From contig JAJXXG010000445.1 in NCBI GenBank assembly GCA_021781255.1, positions 1 through 7,306 of the forward strand: a DNA stretch of 7,306 bases. The letters run 5' to 3'. Positions 5,696 through 7,306 of the stretch are shown here, in pieces. The position numbers were made by a program, and so were the translations under genes. The notes under the pieces were generated by a model. That model had not been told where the DNA came from. It saw only the letters and a list, made by a program, of their open reading frames with translations, and ran no database searches. This DNA is from Acidobacteriota bacterium (GTDB lineage: Bacteria > Acidobacteriota > Terriglobia > Terriglobales > Acidobacteriaceae). Each line of letters begins with the position of its first letter. The first letter of the stretch is position 1.

Positions 5696-6973
5696 ATGAC
5701 CAAGGAATCGACAAGGGAGACGCAGTCCAGCCCGCGCAGGACTGTGATCTTCAACGTCTTCGGGCACTCCAACGCGGGCGACGCGGTTCTCCTGGAGGCT
5801 CTCGTCGGCATGCTCCGCGATCTTCATCCGGAAAATGAACTCTCCGGGATTGCCTTCGATGCCGCTTCAGAAGAGCGCTGGATGCCGGCCCTGCCGTGGG
5901 CCGAGCGCATCGGCAACGCGACAAGCCGCAGCATCGCCGGGCGTGCGCGACAGATTGCCGGACTAGGCATAGCCGCGCTGATTGCGGCGAGTCGCGCCTT
6001 TCTGCCGCTGCGCCACTTGCTGCCGCGCCGTCAGCGGCTCGCGGTGGAATCCCTCATCGGCTCTGACCTCGCCATCTCCTGTCCCGGCGGCTATCTCGAA
6101 GACTCCAACGCTGCCTACATCGTCAACCTGCTCTCCATCCTGCTGGCGGCGCGCTTGTCAAAGCAGGTCGTTCTGGCCCCGCAAAGCGTAGGGCCGGTGC
6201 GCAGCGGCCTGGGGCGTTGGCTCATGCGCCGCGCCATGCGCGCCGCCGATCGCATCTTTGTCCGCGAACATGAATCGCTCATCTTTATCGGGGCGCTGTT
6301 CCCACTGGCCGAGCGCGAGGCAGTCCTCGCCAAGGTGCAGACTGCCGGCGATCTCGCGTTCTGGTTTCACCGGCAGCCCGCGGCCTCACTGGAAGCGGAA
6401 TGCACGCAGCTCGGCATCGACCCCACGCGCAAGCTGCTCGGACTCACGGTCGTGGACTGGAGCTTTCCCCATGCCGCCGACCCGCAGGCCGCCCGCACCA
6501 ACTACATTGAAAGCCTGTCAGCCTTGATTCGCCACGTGGAAGCGAGGCAGTCGCATCAGATTGTGATTTTCAACCAGGTGGCGCATGATCTCGAGCTCGC
6601 GCGCGAAATTGGAAGACGTCATCCAGCCGTCATCGTGGACGCGCAGGAGCGCGAGGCGGGCATCCTCGCCAGGCTCATCGGCCGGTGCGATCTATTCATG
6701 GGCACGCGCTTTCACTCCTGCATCTTTGCGCTCGCCGAAAATGTAGCGACCGTGGCCATAGCCTATCTTCCTAAAACCAGCGGCATCATGCACGATCTGG
6801 AGCTGGATGACCTCGTCGTAGACATCGATTCGATTTCAGGCGAGCAGTTAATCCGCCTGTTCGAGCGCGTTGCCGGCGAGCGCGCCAGCGTGCAAGCCAG
6901 AATCGACGCCCATCTCGGCATGTATCGCCAGCGTCATGACGGATTCCTGCGCTATCTTGCACATCGCGCATGA
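5696..6973 (+). CDS. Polysaccharide pyruvyl transferase family protein (CsaB/WcaK-like)
   Basis: This 425-residue protein carries the polysaccharide pyruvyl transferase pattern: FNVFGHSNAGDAVLLEAL near the N-terminus (Gly23, Asn26, Gly28, Asp29), LAISCPGGYLEDSN (about 125-138), VVLAPQSVGP (158-167), ADRIFVREHESL, AGDLAFWF, and the C-terminal signature CDLFMGTRFHSCIFAL (331-346, with Arg338 and His340), followed by IAYLPKTSGIMHDL. The family transfers pyruvate from phosphoenolpyruvate to a sugar as a ketal, adding negative charge to exopolysaccharide, capsule or cell-wall polymers; some members of the fold have other roles. It is probably cytoplasmic, with a hydrophobic stretch at about 87-105 that could touch the membrane. 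It follows the GT4 gene by 31 bp and is likely co-transcribed, so both probably serve one glycan. The sugar modified cannot be told from sequence. Confidence 0.87.
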   Translation: MTKESTRETQSSPRRTVIFNVFGHSNAGDAVLLEALVGMLRDLHPENELSGIAFDAASEERWMPALPWAERIGNATSRSIAGRARQIAGLGIAALIAASRAFLPLRHLLPRRQRLAVESLIGSDLAISCPGGYLEDSNAAYIVNLLSILLAARLSKQVVLAPQSVGPVRSGLGRWLMRRAMRAADRIFVREHESLIFIGALFPLAEREAVLAKVQTAGDLAFWFHRQPAASLEAECTQLGIDPTRKLLGLTVVDWSFPHAADPQAARTNYIESLSALIRHVEARQSHQIVIFNQVAHDLELAREIGRRHPAVIVDAQEREAGILARLIGRCDLFMGTRFHSCIFALAENVATVAIAYLPKTSGIMHDLELDDLVVDIDSISGEQLIRLFERVAGERASVQARIDAHLGMYRQRHDGFLRYLAHRA

Positions 6974-7004
6974 AAGCACATTGGCAAACACCGGCATTCA
7001 GCGG

Positions 7005-7016
7005 GCGCAGCTGCGC
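7005..7016. repeat. 12-bp perfect palindrome GCGCAGCTGCGC
   Basis: GCGCAG (7005-7010) and CTGCGC (7011-7016) form a perfect palindrome with no spacer. It ends 9 bp before the TACACT element of the HIT gene, covering part of the usual -35 to -10 spacer. It could be an operator for a dimeric regulator; with no central spacer it is not a natural RNA hairpin. In GC-rich DNA a chance match is quite possible. Confidence 0.35.
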
Positions 7017-7021
7017 AGCGT

Positions 7022-7033
7022 CCTGTACACTGG
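7022..7033 (+). promoter_or_regulatory. Promoter-like element CCTGTACACTGG upstream of the HIT gene
   Basis: This is an exact second copy of the 12-mer at 4390-4401, and the flanks also agree: both are followed by a base, then C, G or C, then CGTC. TACACT (7026-7031) lies 9 nt before the ATG at 7041. With a start site about 7 nt downstream of the hexamer, the mRNA would have at most a few untranslated bases. No Shine-Dalgarno is visible, which fits leaderless or nearly leaderless translation. Confidence 0.5.
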
Positions 7034-7040
7034 TCCCGTC

Positions 7041-7306
7041 ATGAGTTGCCTCTTCTGCAAAATCATTGAAGGAAGCATCCCCTCGACCGCTATCTACCAG
7101 GACGAGCAGTGCTATGCCTTTGCGGACATCCACCCGCAGGCCCCTGTGCATGTGCTTGTGGCGCCGCGCCAGCACCTGGCGGCAATGGATGAAGCCAGCA
7201 GGGAACAGAGCGTGCTGGTCGGCCACCTGCTCTGGGCCGCGGCGGAAATTGCCCGCGCCAAAGGGCTGGCCAAGGGCTATCGGCTGGTCATCAATACTGG
7301 CGCGGA
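7041..7306 (+). CDS. HIT-family (HINT-like) nucleotide-binding protein, 3' end outside window
   Basis: The frame runs open from ATG at 7041 to the window edge, giving 88 complete codons. The translation starts MSCLFCKIIEGSIPSTAIYQDE and continues YAFADIHPQAPVHVLVAPRQHL and GYRLVINTGA, which is the standard N-terminal two thirds of HINT-type proteins (about 110-140 residues). Cys3 and Cys6 are the first pair of the zinc site found in part of this family. The HxHxH catalytic triad would lie just beyond the edge and cannot be checked. Members hydrolyse nucleoside phosphoramidates or related nucleotidyl compounds in the cytoplasm. No ribosome binding site precedes the ATG; a promoter-like element lies 9 nt upstream. 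It starts 67 bp after the pyruvyl transferase and seems a separate transcription unit. Confidence 0.92.
   Translation, partial: MSCLFCKIIEGSIPSTAIYQDEQCYAFADIHPQAPVHVLVAPRQHLAAMDEASREQSVLVGHLLWAAAEIARAKGLAKGYRLVINTGA

Noticed and set aside
1..7306. Search for tRNA, rRNA, CRISPR arrays, insertion sequences, long direct repeats, attachment sites and defence genes
   Set aside because: No cloverleaf, regularly spaced repeat, terminal inverted repeat or transposase/integrase-like protein is visible by reading; the segment looks like ordinary core chromosome.

Overview
The window is GC-rich chromosomal DNA, roughly 60-65% G+C by eye, packed with genes on both strands. It looks like an ordinary bacterial chromosome segment: no transposase, integrase, phage gene, tRNA, rRNA or CRISPR array is visible. 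The gene mix is a secreted-type GH63-like hydrolase, a DUF4440 protein ending in DHTS, an orphan molybdopterin oxidoreductase, a polysaccharide pyruvyl transferase and a HIT protein. Together with start-proximal TACACTGG-type promoter elements, this suggests a soil bacterium, possibly an Acidobacteriota (Terriglobia) member. That placement is an impression, not a proof.

Layout. (a) 1-1224, plus strand: 3' part of a clan GH-G glycoside hydrolase. (b) 1273-3882, minus strand, converging on it: a molybdopterin/[4Fe-4S] oxidoreductase followed by a membrane-anchored single-domain rhodanese, probably one transcript. (c) 3930-4385, plus strand, divergent from the oxidoreductase across 47 bp: a small exported DUF4440/SnoaL-like protein whose ribosome binding site lies inside a perfect small hairpin. 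(d) 4386-4503: a non-coding leader with a promoter-like element and a strong hairpin. (e) 4504-5664 and 5696-6973, plus strand: a GT4-type glycosyltransferase with a TTG start, then a polysaccharide pyruvyl transferase, probably a two-gene unit for a surface or secreted glycan. (f) 7041-7306, plus strand: the start of a HIT-family (HINT-like) protein, cut by the window edge, with its own promoter-like element.

How the genes fit together. The glycosyltransferase and pyruvyl transferase plausibly act on the same extracellular polysaccharide. The oxidoreductase and rhodanese may share sulfur chemistry or Mo-cofactor maturation, but no substrate can be read from the sequence. The DUF4440 and HIT genes look like independent neighbours. 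The most distinctive non-coding signal is a TACA(C/A)TGG element with matching flanks at three 5' gene regions. In two of them it lies only 6-9 nt from the start codon, which suggests leaderless or nearly leaderless transcripts. I found no convincing previously undescribed multi-gene system.
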